The position numbers were made by a program, and so were the translations under genes. From CAYPNF01 sp964411985 (lineage in GTDB: Bacteria; Verrucomicrobiota; Verrucomicrobiia; Limisphaerales; J093), in contig CAYPNF010000024.1 in NCBI GenBank assembly GCA_964411985.1, forward strand, positions 1 to 64,000: 64,000 nucleotides of DNA, in the 5' to 3' direction. The notes under the pieces are model-generated. The model made no database searches. It was not told where the DNA came from and saw only the letters and a program-made list of their open reading frames with translations. Positions 1 to 9,652 of this stretch are shown piece by piece. The first letter of the stretch is position 1; the number at the start of each line of letters is the position of its first letter.

Positions 1-11
1 CTTCCCCAACA

Positions 12-149
12 TCAGCCAAGTCGGTCGAGGCAAGCTTCTTTGACGACGAGACGACGCTCCGCGGTCGGTAGGGGCTCCCTTTGGAGAAGCGACTCGACTT
101 CGCGGGCAGCCAGCTGGATGTAGAGAATCCATCGGATGCAGGATGGCAA
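12..149 (-). other. window-edge segment with a possible short ORF
   Basis: No confident gene lies in the first 174 bases. On the minus strand, directly downstream of the GAF histidine kinase, one frame reads about 45 codons from a TTG (147-149) to a TGA (12-14), and the predicted peptide is helix-like and rich in Glu, Arg and Leu. It has no ATG and no visible ribosome binding site. It could be a small downstream cistron or chance. Sequence beyond the window is not needed for the stop, but conservation would be. Confidence 0.15.
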
Positions 150-174
150 GGTCCCCGGGACACCATCCTCAGGC

Positions 175-1908
175 TTACCCCCCGATAGGGAGGACCACGG
201 TGAAGGTAGTGCCTTTTCCAGGCCTGGAAGCGATGCTCACCTTCCCCCGGTGCGCTTCCACCACCCGGGCGACGATCATCAATCCCAGCCCGGTCCCGCG
301 AGGTTTCGTGGTTCCCAAAAGGGAGGTGAAGGCTCGGTTCCGCTGTTCCGGCGTCATACCACAACCCGTGTCGGAGATCACCACCGCAAGGTGCGTCATG
401 CGTTGGCTTCCCCGGCTCAACCGCACTGTCCGAGTGCGTATCGTCAACTCGCCTCCGTCAGGCATCGCCTCCACGGCGTTGAGAGTCAGGTTGAGGAAGG
501 CCTGTGCCAGCTGCGAGGAATCTGCCATCAACAAGGGGACCAAAGGCTCGAGTTGAAGAGCCACTTTGATACCATGCTGGTGCAGCTTGTGGCGAACCAG
601 AAGCAGGAGTTCTTCGAGCAACTGATTCACGTTGACCGGACCGGGCCGGGGTTCGGATCCTCGCGAAAAGTCCAGGATTTGTTCCACGATCCGGTTGAGA
701 TGGTCCATCTTCTCCCGCATGACTTGGGCGTCCCGCGCACGAGGATCTCCGGAGGGAAACTGTAAGTCCAGAGAGTGAAACATCATCTTCATGACCGCCA
801 GAGGATTGCGGATCTCATGCGCCACCTCGGCGGCCAAGAGCCCGACGGCGGAGAGTTGCTCACTACGGCGAAGATGCTCCTCCAGATCCACGACCCTCTG
901 GTAAAGGCGAGCACGCTCAATGGCGATCGCCGACAACTCGGCCAACATGGAGAGGGTCCTGACCTCCTCGTTGGAGAAGGCGTGCAACTCGCTGGTATAG
1001 ACGCTCAGCACCCCGATAGGGTCTGCCTGGTAGACCAAGGGAACGCTGAGCAGCGAAACCAACCCTTCCTGCCTCGCCACGTCCACCCGCTGGTAACGGT
1101 TGGAAGTCTGGACGTTTTCCACCTGAATCGGCTTGCCACGCCTCACCACGATCCCCACCAGGCTTTCTGCGACGCTCAGTCTGGGTTTGGCGATGTAAGA
1201 GGCGCCGGCACCGTAACTGGAGCGCAGATCCAACCAATCCCGCTTTTCATCCAACAAGAGTAGGGAACACATCTTGCCGCCCATCAACAGGCAAGCCTCC
1301 CGTGTGATCACTTGAAGCGCTTCGTCCAGATCGAGAGCAGAATTGATCGCCTGCCCGACACTAATCAGGGCTTCCAGGAGGCGCGTCTTGAGGCGCAGCT
1401 GCTCGTAAAGCCAGGTGTTGTGAATCGCCCGGGCCGCCAAAACCGCCAACTCCTCCAGCAAAGCCTGATCCTCTTCCGTAAACGCCGCGCGCTGACTGGA
1501 GTCCACATTCAGTACCCCGCGCAATTCCCCATTCACCTCCAGCGGAACCGCTAGTTCCGACTGAACGGAAGATTGGACCATGATGTAGCGCGGATCTGCG
1601 GAGACCTCGGCCACGCGGGCGGGTTTACCGGTTCGCGCCACCCACCCCGTGATTCCTTCCCCCACTTTCAGTTTCAGGTCGCTGGCGTGAGAGGGCAAAC
1701 CATGCGCAGCATGAATCTCGAGGAATTGGGTCTTGGGATTAATGAGCACCACCGAACCGCTGGAAGCCCGGGTGAGCCTGACGGCCTCGCGCAGAATCAG
1801 CTGCAGGGCCTCCTGAGGTTCCAGAGTGGAGTGAAGCACCTGACTGACCTGATACAGCAGCTCGAAACGCTCACAGCGCCCGCGTACCTTTTCGAGGTCC
1901 TGGCTCAT
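175..1908 (-). CDS. GAF-domain sensor histidine kinase
   Basis: A 577-residue soluble histidine kinase. Two GAF sensor domains come first (about residues 25-165 and 185-335), then a dimerisation/phosphoacceptor helix with His364 in an AHEIRNPLAV motif, then a HATPase domain with the N box (NLTLNAVEAM) and glycine-rich G boxes (SDTGCGM, GTGLGLMIV). It ends soon after the ATPase domain, so it has no receiver. There is no signal peptide or membrane segment; GAF domains suggest a cytoplasmic small-molecule, redox or light signal, which cannot be told from sequence. It starts 4 bases after the stop of the LptF/LptG-type permease, so the two are probably co-transcribed. No response regulator is visible in the window; one may lie beyond the edge. 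The kinase assignment is firm and the signal unknown. Confidence 0.93.
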   Translation of the reverse strand: MSQDLEKVRGRCERFELLYQVSQVLHSTLEPQEALQLILREAVRLTRASSGSVVLINPKTQFLEIHAAHGLPSHASDLKLKVGEGITGWVARTGKPARVAEVSADPRYIMVQSSVQSELAVPLEVNGELRGVLNVDSSQRAAFTEEDQALLEELAVLAARAIHNTWLYEQLRLKTRLLEALISVGQAINSALDLDEALQVITREACLLMGGKMCSLLLLDEKRDWLDLRSSYGAGASYIAKPRLSVAESLVGIVVRRGKPIQVENVQTSNRYQRVDVARQEGLVSLLSVPLVYQADPIGVLSVYTSELHAFSNEEVRTLSMLAELSAIAIERARLYQRVVDLEEHLRRSEQLSAVGLLAAEVAHEIRNPLAVMKMMFHSLDLQFPSGDPRARDAQVMREKMDHLNRIVEQILDFSRGSEPRPGPVNVNQLLEELLLLVRHKLHQHGIKVALQLEPLVPLLMADSSQLAQAFLNLTLNAVEAMPDGGELTIRTRTVRLSRGSQRMTHLAVVISDTGCGMTPEQRNRAFTSLLGTTKPRGTGLGLMIVARVVEAHRGKVSIASRPGKGTTFTVVLPIGG

Positions 1909-1912
1909 GGGG

Positions 1913-3058
1913 TCAGCGAATTCGATTGGTCAGAAACACCCCTGCAGCCGCAAAAACCGCGTTGGGCAACAGAGCCGCCACCCAAGGCAAAAGGTAGCCC
2001 CCCGTTCCCAGGGCGAGGGAGAAGCGCATCATGACAAAGTAGGCGAACCCAATGAAGATGCTGCTGGCCACCCCCACGAAAACATTACGTCGTCCGCTCG
2101 GCGCACCGAACGGAAGAGCGATGAACACCACCACAAGACACGTTAATGGCTCCGCTAGACGACCGTAGAACTGGGTCTGAAGCCGCGCCCGGTCATGCGA
2201 TGCCAAGTGCGGATGAAGCGTCTGGTAATCCAGAATCTCTTGAAGCGAGAGTCGAGCTCGCTTGGCCATCGTGAAACTGCTGAGTTCCGAATAGCGGATC
2301 TCGCTTTTAATCTGGGCCGGAGTCTCGGATAGTTCCGGAAATACCACCTGATTCGTCTCTCCCCGCTCCACGGGCCGGGGGCCGCCCTCGGGAGCAACGG
2401 GAGCATAGTGCAAAGTACGCACCCCTTGAAACACCCACACCCCATTGGTGAAGTCCGCACGGTCGGCGGAAAGCCGCAAGCGTGAGCCATCCGGTTTTTG
2501 CCAGTCCACATTCGGTGCCACCATCGCCCCGGTATCCAGATGAAACGCCCCGATGGTCCAAATACGCAGCCCGGGTTCATTTCGAAAAGAGAGATTCCGG
2601 TACCACCGCGCGTTCTCCCCCACCCCCGGCCCACCCACCCGCCGGTTCAGGATCCGCTGGGCAGCGTCGTTACCGTCCGGCACGGCAAACTCATTCAATA
2701 AAAACAAGGTCCCGCTCAGCACCATCCCCACTCCCAGATAGGGCAGAGACAATCGCCACATGCTCTGCCCCGCCGCGCGCATGGCCGTCAACTCCTGGTG
2801 CCGCGCGTGGTTGGTCAGACTGTAGAGCAGAGAAAGGAGGAAGGCGACCGGGAGTATCGTGACGAGCAATTCCGGGGTCTTCACCCCGTAATACTCCACC
2901 ACGTCACGAAACAGGAGCCCCTGGCGGCGAAACTGATCCATCTCCGCAAGGAGGTCGAAACTGGTCCAGAAGAGCAGGAATCCCCCCAGGCAATAGCCCA
3001 GCGGGACCAGCAGTTCGCGCATTAAGTAACGGTCCAGCAGCCGCATTGACCCGCTCAT
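1913..3058 (-). CDS. LptF/LptG family LPS-export permease
   Basis: A YjgP/YjgQ-type permease of about 381 residues. In the Lpt system such proteins form the inner-membrane part of the ABC transporter (with LptB and LptC) that extracts lipopolysaccharide and feeds it across the periplasm. The N-terminus (LLDRYLMRELLVPLG) is followed by hydrophobic segments near residues 15-40, 60-80 and 100-120, a large periplasmic beta-rich region, and three C-terminal membrane segments, the standard arrangement. An upstream in-frame ATG at 3166 exists, but the ATG at 3058 (or 3046) fits the family N-terminus and follows a GGGAGG sequence. Only one permease is here, so LptF and LptG cannot be told apart. It is divergent from the TPR gene and probably co-transcribed with the kinase that follows. 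Confidence 0.85.
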   Translation of the reverse strand: MSGSMRLLDRYLMRELLVPLGYCLGGFLLFWTSFDLLAEMDQFRRQGLLFRDVVEYYGVKTPELLVTILPVAFLLSLLYSLTNHARHQELTAMRAAGQSMWRLSLPYLGVGMVLSGTLFLLNEFAVPDGNDAAQRILNRRVGGPGVGENARWYRNLSFRNEPGLRIWTIGAFHLDTGAMVAPNVDWQKPDGSRLRLSADRADFTNGVWVFQGVRTLHYAPVAPEGGPRPVERGETNQVVFPELSETPAQIKSEIRYSELSSFTMAKRARLSLQEILDYQTLHPHLASHDRARLQTQFYGRLAEPLTCLVVVFIALPFGAPSGRRNVFVGVASSIFIGFAYFVMMRFSLALGTGGYLLPWVAALLPNAVFAAAGVFLTNRIR

Positions 3059-3233
3059 CCTCCCGCCTTCTCCCGCGAAAGTCGAGAGCACACTCGATCG
3101 CATCCCAACTCCCATCCTGGTTGAGCGGTGCGAGGAGCCGCTGGCAGACAAAGCCCGACACCCCAATCAGGTTCTGCAGCCCCAGAAAGCTTCTTCCCAA
3201 GCCAGGCGAAATGCTGCAAGATCTCGGCCAGAC

Positions 3234-5096
3234 ATGAATGAAACTTCATCCTGGAAAGAGAAGTTGGCTCTCAAGTTCGGCGACGCGGGTTTATTGCGCG
3301 TATTGCTGTTCAACGTGTGGTTTCGCTGGGCACTGTTCTTTGTCCTGCTTGCCATGCTGTTGATGTTCGTTGGGTTGTTCAAATTCTGGAAAACCTCACC
3401 CCCTGGATTTGCCCCTGTGATCAAGGTCAGTTGGCTGGACCTGATTCAAGCGCGGTCGATGAAGAAGTCGGCCCTGGAGTACGCCAAGTCGGGCAAGCAC
3501 GAAGAGGCCGCCTACGCCTGGCAGGTCGCGATTGCCAACAACGCCGCGGACCCTGACCTCATCCGAGGCTCCCTGGAGCACCTCCTGCAGTCCGAAGGGT
3601 TGCGTCCCAAAGCGATGGGACAAGCAGTCGGAATCACCTTTTGGCTGCTGCGCCTGAGTGGGACTAATTCGGTGGATGTCGATCTCGCTGCCCAGGTCTA
3701 CGACAAATACAATCTGGCGGAATACCAGTATGTCCTTCTGAAGGGCCGGGAAGCGCAGCTGAGCGCAACTCAGAAGTCGTTCTACCTCAAAGCCCATTTC
3801 CTGCTCGGGAAGATGGATGATTTTGGCAAGAAGTGGCCGGAGTTGAGCCCCGCCGTCACAAACGACCCGGAACTTGCCCTCTACCGGGCTGCGTACGAAG
3901 CGGGATGGGGCCCACCCGAGACGCTCACGGAAGGGAAGGCGCGCCTGGAAAGCGCACTCGAGAACTCCCCTCACCGGGCTCTCGCCAACCGTTTGCAGCT
4001 GATGCTCAGCACCAGGCTTGTCCAACCGGACAGTTATCGCGACGCGCTCCGCCGCCTGCAAGGCTGGCACCAGGATCGTGTCCTCGACCATATAGGATAC
4101 TGGCAATTGCTCCTGGCGGTGGGACGCCGCGCCGAGGCTCGCCAACTGGCCGAGGATTATCCCAACCCCCCGGCTCTGCCCTGGGAGGTCGTCAGTCTCG
4201 CTCGAGTGTACATCGGCCTCGGCATGGAGGAGTATGCACAGAAGTTTCTGGCCCGTTACGCCCCGGAGTTTGCCAAGTCCGCCGCCGCATGGTCCACCGC
4301 CATCTGGGCCATGTACGCCAATCTCCTGATCGAAATGCGGCGCTGGGACGAGCTAAAACAAATCGCTCTGCAGATTCGGTTGATTGAATCCCTCCAGCTC
4401 AGCATGACCGCTTACAGCTACTATCTGGAAGGCCGCGCCCTGTATTCGATGAACCAGCACATGATCGCGACGCAGGTCCTGAAGAAGGCTGCCTCCGCAG
4501 AGTTCCAGGATGCCCGGCTTGGCTTGGAAGCCGCAGTGGGAATGTTGCGGATGAACCACGCGGAAATCGCGCTCCAAATCCTGACTCCCCTGGAAAAGGA
4601 TATGGAAAAAGAGCCCTCCTACTGGCAGACGATGTTCGAAGCAGGTTACGCTCTGAAGTCCCCCGGCACCCTGCTCCGGGCAGCGGCAAAGTGCTACGAA
4701 TTCCAGCCGGAAAACCAGGTTTTCCAGAACAACTACGCCGCTGCCCTGCTCATCAGCCGTCAGAATCCGGAATTGGCCTCCAAACTGACGTTCTCCCTCC
4801 TCAGCAGGAATCCGAGTTCCATCGCCGCCAACGTGAATCACTCGTTCGCCCTCACCATGAATGGCCGCCAAGATGAGGCAGAGGCGTTGTTGCGCAAGGT
4901 CAACCCCGTCTTCATGAAAGACGTTGAGATCTCCATGTACTACCTCAACTGGTTCGAAGTCCACCTCCTGAAAAAGCAATACGAACTGGCAGCCAAAGAC
5001 CTCAGCCGCATCAACACCAATCATCTCTTTTCCAACCAGTTGGAGTGGCTAAACCAAAAGCAAAAGGAACTCCCCTCCGCTGAACCAGCCAAATAG
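3234..5096 (+). CDS. membrane-anchored TPR-repeat protein
   Basis: A 620-residue protein with one strong transmembrane segment near residues 25-55 (RWALFFVLLAMLLMFVGLF) and then a long helical region of tetratricopeptide-like repeats. Recognisable helix pairs include one around residues 75-110 (SALEYAKSGKHEEAAYAWQVAI) and others near 390-430 and 500-590. It has no enzymatic motif. TPR proteins of this form usually act as assembly or scaffold factors at the inner membrane; which complex is served here is unknown. It is followed after 6 bases by a secreted propeller-like protein, so the two are probably one operon. It is divergent from the LPS permease with about 175 bases between starts. Confidence 0.8.
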   Translation: MNETSSWKEKLALKFGDAGLLRVLLFNVWFRWALFFVLLAMLLMFVGLFKFWKTSPPGFAPVIKVSWLDLIQARSMKKSALEYAKSGKHEEAAYAWQVAIANNAADPDLIRGSLEHLLQSEGLRPKAMGQAVGITFWLLRLSGTNSVDVDLAAQVYDKYNLAEYQYVLLKGREAQLSATQKSFYLKAHFLLGKMDDFGKKWPELSPAVTNDPELALYRAAYEAGWGPPETLTEGKARLESALENSPHRALANRLQLMLSTRLVQPDSYRDALRRLQGWHQDRVLDHIGYWQLLLAVGRRAEARQLAEDYPNPPALPWEVVSLARVYIGLGMEEYAQKFLARYAPEFAKSAAAWSTAIWAMYANLLIEMRRWDELKQIALQIRLIESLQLSMTAYSYYLEGRALYSMNQHMIATQVLKKAASAEFQDARLGLEAAVGMLRMNHAEIALQILTPLEKDMEKEPSYWQTMFEAGYALKSPGTLLRAAAKCYEFQPENQVFQNNYAAALLISRQNPELASKLTFSLLSRNPSSIAANVNHSFALTMNGRQDEAEALLRKVNPVFMKDVEISMYYLNWFEVHLLKKQYELAAKDLSRINTNHLFSNQLEWLNQKQKELPSAEPAK

Positions 5097-5102
5097 ACTA
5101 TC

Positions 5103-7691
5103 ATGACACCCTCCCCTGGCTTGCGCCGGCTTGTTGGAACCATCCTATTGGTGGTGTGCTGGAAGATCGCCACCCTCCAGGCCGGACTTCCCGCCCCCTG
5201 GCGATTCCTTAATCCTCTGCCTCAAGGAAACGACCTCTTCGCCGCCTGGGCTGCCGCCACAAACGACGTCTTCGTAGGCGGACATGGCGGAACCATTCTC
5301 CGCTGGGACGGCAACGGATGGACAACTCAATCTACCCCTACACAGAAGACGGTGTTCGGCATCCATGGTACATCGCCGAACGATGTATGGGCTGTGGGTG
5401 GGGACGGGTATACGCTCGATCAGACCAACCGCAGCTTGGTTCTTCACTTCGATGGACAGGCATGGAAAGAGATCAAGCCCCCAGATTTCAACGGTTACAC
5501 TTACGTGCTCAACTCCGTCTTCGCTATCGCCACCAATGACGTTTGGGCGGCTCAAGATGGGGGACCCTCCTTGGTCCATTGGGACGGAAAGTCCTGGCAA
5601 TTCGAACTACTTCCGCTCCCGGTAGAAGGCAGCTTCCGCTGCGTCTTCGCGGTGGGTTCGGGCCACCTTTTCGCCGCAGGCACCCACGGCCAGATCATTC
5701 ACCGCTATCAGGGCAAGTGGTCGTTGGAACAGAAGATTGAAAGCGGCGGATTTTCCAGCGACCTCCTGCAAAGCATCTGGGCCTCTGACCCAGAACATGT
5801 CTACGTCGGGGGCAACTGGGGACAACTCTATCGGAGAAACGCCGATGGAACATGGAGCGACACGGGACTCGAGAGGACCCTCTCTCAGGATAACACCATC
5901 CGGTATCTTTGGGGGAGGTCGCCCACCGAGGTCTACCTGATGGGTAACGCCTCGGTTCGCCTCTACTCCGGCTCCCTGCCCCCGGTCCGATACGATTTTG
6001 AGTACAAGAAGCGTAGTCAATGGTTCGTGGGCACGGGGCTCGGGGATTACCTGCTCGCCGCCGGTCCGGGGGGAGTTGTGAACGAGGTGCTTCTGGGGGA
6101 CCATCCCCAGGCTATCCTCTCAGCCCTCACGGCTGGGGACACCCGGGAAGCCCCAAGCATGGTGACCTCAGACGCGGTCGGCTGCGGGCAAGACGGGGCG
6201 CTGGTTTATGGCAGTTCCCTCTATTCTCAAGCCCCAAGCCCTCTTTGCTATTTCGACGGGTCCACCTTCTACCCCTTCAAGAGCCTGCCAGCGGAAATGC
6301 GCAGCCAGTCGAAGGTCAATGCGTTGATCTGCAGCGGGTTGAATGACATCACGATGGGCTGGGATAATTGGATGGAACCGGGCCATGGAGTCCACCACTG
6401 GGACGGAACCTCTTGGTCGTTGGTTGGGATGCCGTACAGCATGCCAGGGACTCTGGTCGGCCTCTGGCGTTCACCTACGGGAAAGCTCTATGGTTGCTCT
6501 CCCTACAATGTTCGCAGTATCGAGGCCACGAACGACTGGGTCGACGTTCTTCCTTATGGCCAACTGCCCAATGAGATCGCCATCACGGCGTTCGCCGGAA
6601 GAACGGATTCCGAACTCTACATCGCTCTGACCGGAGGGAGAATCCAGCGTTACGATGGTTCGCGTTGGATCGAGGAAACCACCCCGGGCGCGGGCTCCAT
6701 CACCCGCCTCGTGGTTTCTGAAGGAGACACCTACGCACTGGGCCAGAACGGCCTGGCTTGGTACCGCACCGCTTCAGGCTGGCAGCAGTTCGCAGCCATC
6801 GAGGCTCGGCAGGGGGATACTCTTCAAGGGGCCGTCGTAACCAGCAACGGAGTCTACGCGACGGAAGCCACTGCCGGAGGTTTCACGGGAGGTGGACTAG
6901 GCCGCCTTTGGCTGCTAAAAGGTTCGCAGGCGACAATCAAGATCGAGGGCCTCTCCTCACCCATGGTCGCTCTGGCACAAACCGGCCAAGGTCACTTGTT
7001 CGGTTTCACTTCTTCATCCACGGTACTCACTGATGCCCCGCTGCCCAGCGGTCACACGCAGCAGTTGGTCGACCTGGCCAACACCAACTTCGTGGCACTT
7101 GGCAATTCGGGTGTAAGCCTCCGACCCGCCCAACCCGCATCCGGCAAAGTCATGGTGGCCGCCTGGCCAGCAACGACCAGCGAAACGCCGTTTGGTCTCA
7201 CCAACGACCTCGCGGTATCAAGCCAGCAATGGGTGCTCAGGTCGGATACCTATTATGCGGGCACGGTCCTGCCCCCCGTCCTGCTGGAGTTCAACTACGA
7301 CCCCGCGTCCCTCCCGAGCGACTTCACTCCGGAAACCGGGGTGCTCCTGCGTTTTGTTGGCACCAACTGGGCCACTCTCGCTGCAACGGCCGACCCGAGT
7401 CGCCACATCATCGCCACTACATCGCCCACGGGCTTGTCGACGTGGAGATTTGGTTCTGCTGAGATACCCGCAACTCCGCCAGCTTTAACAGCGGTGCTGG
7501 TTGCAAGCACCCAACTCCGGCTTCAATGGCCAGCTTCCATCGCTGGCTATGAACTCGAGGTTAGCCCTCAATTGGGTGAGGGCGCCCAGTGGACTCGATA
7601 CTCCCCCGCGCCGAACAGTGAGGATGGGTGGTACCGTGTCACCATCGGGATGTCCGACCAGCAGCACTTCTATCGCCTGCGGAAACCCTGA
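5103..7691 (+). CDS. secreted beta-propeller-like protein
   Basis: An 862-residue exported protein. A signal peptide is visible at residues 1-27 (LVGTILLVVCWKIATLQAG). Most of the protein is made of repeated units with the pattern 'NDVW/NDVFVGG-G-I-RWDG--W', spaced roughly 40-60 residues apart over residues 40-640, as expected of a multi-bladed beta-propeller. The last ~70 residues form a beta domain ending FYRLRKP, an ending also found (as FYRLKKP) in the FG-GAP protein at 49836-51215. No catalytic residues are apparent. A role in surface binding or polymer recognition is a guess. It lies 6 bases behind the TPR gene in the same direction. Confidence 0.8.
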   Translation: MTPSPGLRRLVGTILLVVCWKIATLQAGLPAPWRFLNPLPQGNDLFAAWAAATNDVFVGGHGGTILRWDGNGWTTQSTPTQKTVFGIHGTSPNDVWAVGGDGYTLDQTNRSLVLHFDGQAWKEIKPPDFNGYTYVLNSVFAIATNDVWAAQDGGPSLVHWDGKSWQFELLPLPVEGSFRCVFAVGSGHLFAAGTHGQIIHRYQGKWSLEQKIESGGFSSDLLQSIWASDPEHVYVGGNWGQLYRRNADGTWSDTGLERTLSQDNTIRYLWGRSPTEVYLMGNASVRLYSGSLPPVRYDFEYKKRSQWFVGTGLGDYLLAAGPGGVVNEVLLGDHPQAILSALTAGDTREAPSMVTSDAVGCGQDGALVYGSSLYSQAPSPLCYFDGSTFYPFKSLPAEMRSQSKVNALICSGLNDITMGWDNWMEPGHGVHHWDGTSWSLVGMPYSMPGTLVGLWRSPTGKLYGCSPYNVRSIEATNDWVDVLPYGQLPNEIAITAFAGRTDSELYIALTGGRIQRYDGSRWIEETTPGAGSITRLVVSEGDTYALGQNGLAWYRTASGWQQFAAIEARQGDTLQGAVVTSNGVYATEATAGGFTGGGLGRLWLLKGSQATIKIEGLSSPMVALAQTGQGHLFGFTSSSTVLTDAPLPSGHTQQLVDLANTNFVALGNSGVSLRPAQPASGKVMVAAWPATTSETPFGLTNDLAVSSQQWVLRSDTYYAGTVLPPVLLEFNYDPASLPSDFTPETGVLLRFVGTNWATLAATADPSRHIIATTSPTGLSTWRFGSAEIPATPPALTAVLVASTQLRLQWPASIAGYELEVSPQLGEGAQWTRYSPAPNSEDGWYRVTIGMSDQQHFYRLRKP

Positions 7692-7804
7692 GGTATCCCA
7701 TCCGTTGAGGAAACAGCCGAAACCGTGGCTGCCTGAGGCTCAACCCCTGCCATGGCCGGATCCCACCGGAACGAGTGGGTCGAGTCATAGGCATGGATGA
7801 GAGC

Positions 7805-8764
7805 TCACGGAACAAACATGCTGTACATGGTGAGGGCTTCGGCGAGGGGGCGCCCAGTTCGGATCACGAGCCGGGTCTTTGCCTTGACAGTTTGGCCGGG
7901 TTCGAGGGTTTGGCCAAACAGCGAGAGGTACGTGGAGTAGTGCGTTTCGAGCTCGTGGGGCATCGAAATGGCAAAGCAGCTCTTGGGCTGCCCCATGAAT
8001 ACCATCCCAAGGCGATTCTTCGGCGAATAGCGGACCGCGAGCGGTTTCGTCAACCGCGCCTGCAACTTCCAATCGACCGGGTTAGGTTCCAGAAGCCAAC
8101 GGCCATCCCGGAACACGCTAACAGATTCCTCATCACGCGGAAAGGCCAGCCAATCGCCCAGAGAAGGCGAGGCTCGCACAAACCTGTCGGACCGTCCTTT
8201 GGGGGATGCTTCAGCGGCACACGCCCAGGCGTTGGTGAAGCCTTGGTTGGCATAGCTGGCCAGGAATGATTCAAAACCTTCGAGCCGCTGGTGGGCCTGA
8301 ACGGAAGTCTCCACGTCGATGGTATCCGGAGCGAACCAGGTGTAGACCGCTTTCATGGTGAAGGATCTTCCTTCGGCGGACGGCCACTCGACCGCGACCG
8401 CGCCATTCGTCAGCAGAACCGCCTGGCTTGGCCAATCCCAAGCCCCACCCCCGTAGCGGACCCCTTTGGAAAAGACGCGATAGTGACTCAGCAACCCGTT
8501 GCTTCGGTCCAGACGAGTCCGACTGGCAACGTGCTCCACTTCGGTCAGGCCCAAGGACTTGCCTTGGGCGCGCAGCCTGCCCCGAAGCGCGGACGTGTTG
8601 AATGTGAATCCACCGTCTGCGTTGGCGGTGAAACAGAGCCCTTGCTTGCATCGATTCTTGCCTGCCTGCACCTCCCCTCCCTGGGGGGAGGCCAGCACGA
8701 GTAGGATCAGCCCCATGAAAAGGGCGGGAATAGGGTGCCCATTGCTACGATGGTACACCGGCAC
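7805..8764 (-). CDS. secreted protein of unknown function
   Basis: I do not recognise this family. The reading frame is open from 8842, but a good promoter lies at 8814-8842, so translation should begin further in. The GTG at 8764 gives about 319 residues with a plausible signal peptide (basic N-terminus, then FMGLILLVLASPQG and a cleavage region before GKNRC); ATG 8716 and GTG 8758 are alternatives. The mature part is rich in beta strands and aromatic residues, with features such as SHYRVFSKGVRYGGGAWDWP and a C-terminal half resembling a carbohydrate-binding or mutarotase-like sandwich (weak impression only). It converges with the propeller gene, leaving 114 bases between stops. Confidence 0.65.
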   Translation of the reverse strand: MPVYHRSNGHPIPALFMGLILLVLASPQGGEVQAGKNRCKQGLCFTANADGGFTFNTSALRGRLRAQGKSLGLTEVEHVASRTRLDRSNGLLSHYRVFSKGVRYGGGAWDWPSQAVLLTNGAVAVEWPSAEGRSFTMKAVYTWFAPDTIDVETSVQAHQRLEGFESFLASYANQGFTNAWACAAEASPKGRSDRFVRASPSLGDWLAFPRDEESVSVFRDGRWLLEPNPVDWKLQARLTKPLAVRYSPKNRLGMVFMGQPKSCFAISMPHELETHYSTYLSLFGQTLEPGQTVKAKTRLVIRTGRPLAEALTMYSMFVP

Positions 8765-8813
8765 TGGGTAGGGAACGTCCGAGGAAGGTGAATGGGGCGT
8801 GGTCACGGGGTTT

Positions 8814-8842
8814 ATATTAGCAAAATGTATTCTACACCTCAA
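8814..8842 (-). promoter_or_regulatory. sigma-70-type promoter of the secreted unknown
   Basis: On the minus strand TTGAGG (8842-8837) and TAATAT (8819-8814) are separated by exactly 17 bases, a good match to -35 and -10 boxes. Transcription would start near 8807, which excludes the most upstream ATG of the frame and favours the GTG at 8764. Confidence 0.5.
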
Positions 8843-9015
8843 GAAAAAATAGTTTAATGCATCTCATAACCTGCGTGCATAAGAACCTCTCCAGGAGACG
8901 GAAGCTCCATCGTGTGTTGCCAGAGAAGATTCGATTCTTCATGATCTGCCTGGCTCAGGGCCCAAATGCGGTCGACCCCCGCATCCACCCCGTATGTGAA
9001 ACCGCGTGGAACCGA

Positions 9016-9648
9016 ATGATCGTTGCCTTTCATAAACCCTATGGGGTTTTGTCCCAGTTTACGCCAGACGGTTCGCCCAACCGCCCCTTGGCGGACTTTG
9101 GCTTCCCTAGCGGCGTATATCCGATTGGGAGGCTGGATGCCGACTCCGAGGGCCTGCTCTTGCTCAGCGACGAGCCCCGGTGGAACCAGCAACTGCTCCG
9201 CCCCGAGTCAGGCCATCGCCGAACGTACTGGGTACAAGTGGAGAGAGTTCCCATACCCGAGTCACTCCGAAAGTTGGAGGCCGGAGTGACCATCCAAGGG
9301 CGAAAAACCCTGCCCTGCCGAGTCCGGCTCCTGGCAACTGCCCCCGAGCTTCCCCCGCGGGATCCGCCAATCCGCTTTCGCAAGACCGTCCCGGACGCAT
9401 GGTTGGAAATGGAATTGATCGAGGGCAAGAATCGTCAGGTTCGTCGGATGACGGCCTTTATCGGGCACCCTACACTGCGACTGGTTCGCGTGCGGATCGG
9501 GAATCTGGAATGTGGGGATCTGAAGCCGGGACAATGGCGAGCTCTTTCGGAGAAGGAAAGGGTTCTCCTGGAAGCGGGGACTGGCAAATCAGCCGGTGAT
9601 TTTGGTTCAATCCTCCCCTCAATGAGAAACCCTGTGCCCACTGCCTAA
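9016..9648 (+). CDS. RluE-like 23S rRNA pseudouridine synthase
   Basis: A pseudouridine synthase of the RsuA/RluB/E/F branch, about 210 residues from the ATG at 9016. It opens with the family strand 'IVAFHKPYGVLSQF', carries the catalytic loop GRLDADSEGLLLL with Asp41, and has the family's KNRQVRRM signature in the second half. The lack of an N-terminal S4 domain and the short length match RluE, which isomerises one uridine of 23S rRNA in E. coli. The frame is open upstream to 8857, but those residues do not resemble the family. The transporter gene follows after 4 bases. Assignment to the subfamily is likely; the exact target uridine is inferred. Confidence 0.85.
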   Translation: MIVAFHKPYGVLSQFTPDGSPNRPLADFGFPSGVYPIGRLDADSEGLLLLSDEPRWNQQLLRPESGHRRTYWVQVERVPIPESLRKLEAGVTIQGRKTLPCRVRLLATAPELPPRDPPIRFRKTVPDAWLEMELIEGKNRQVRRMTAFIGHPTLRLVRVRIGNLECGDLKPGQWRALSEKERVLLEAGTGKSAGDFGSILPSMRNPVPTA

Positions 9649-9652
9649 ACCG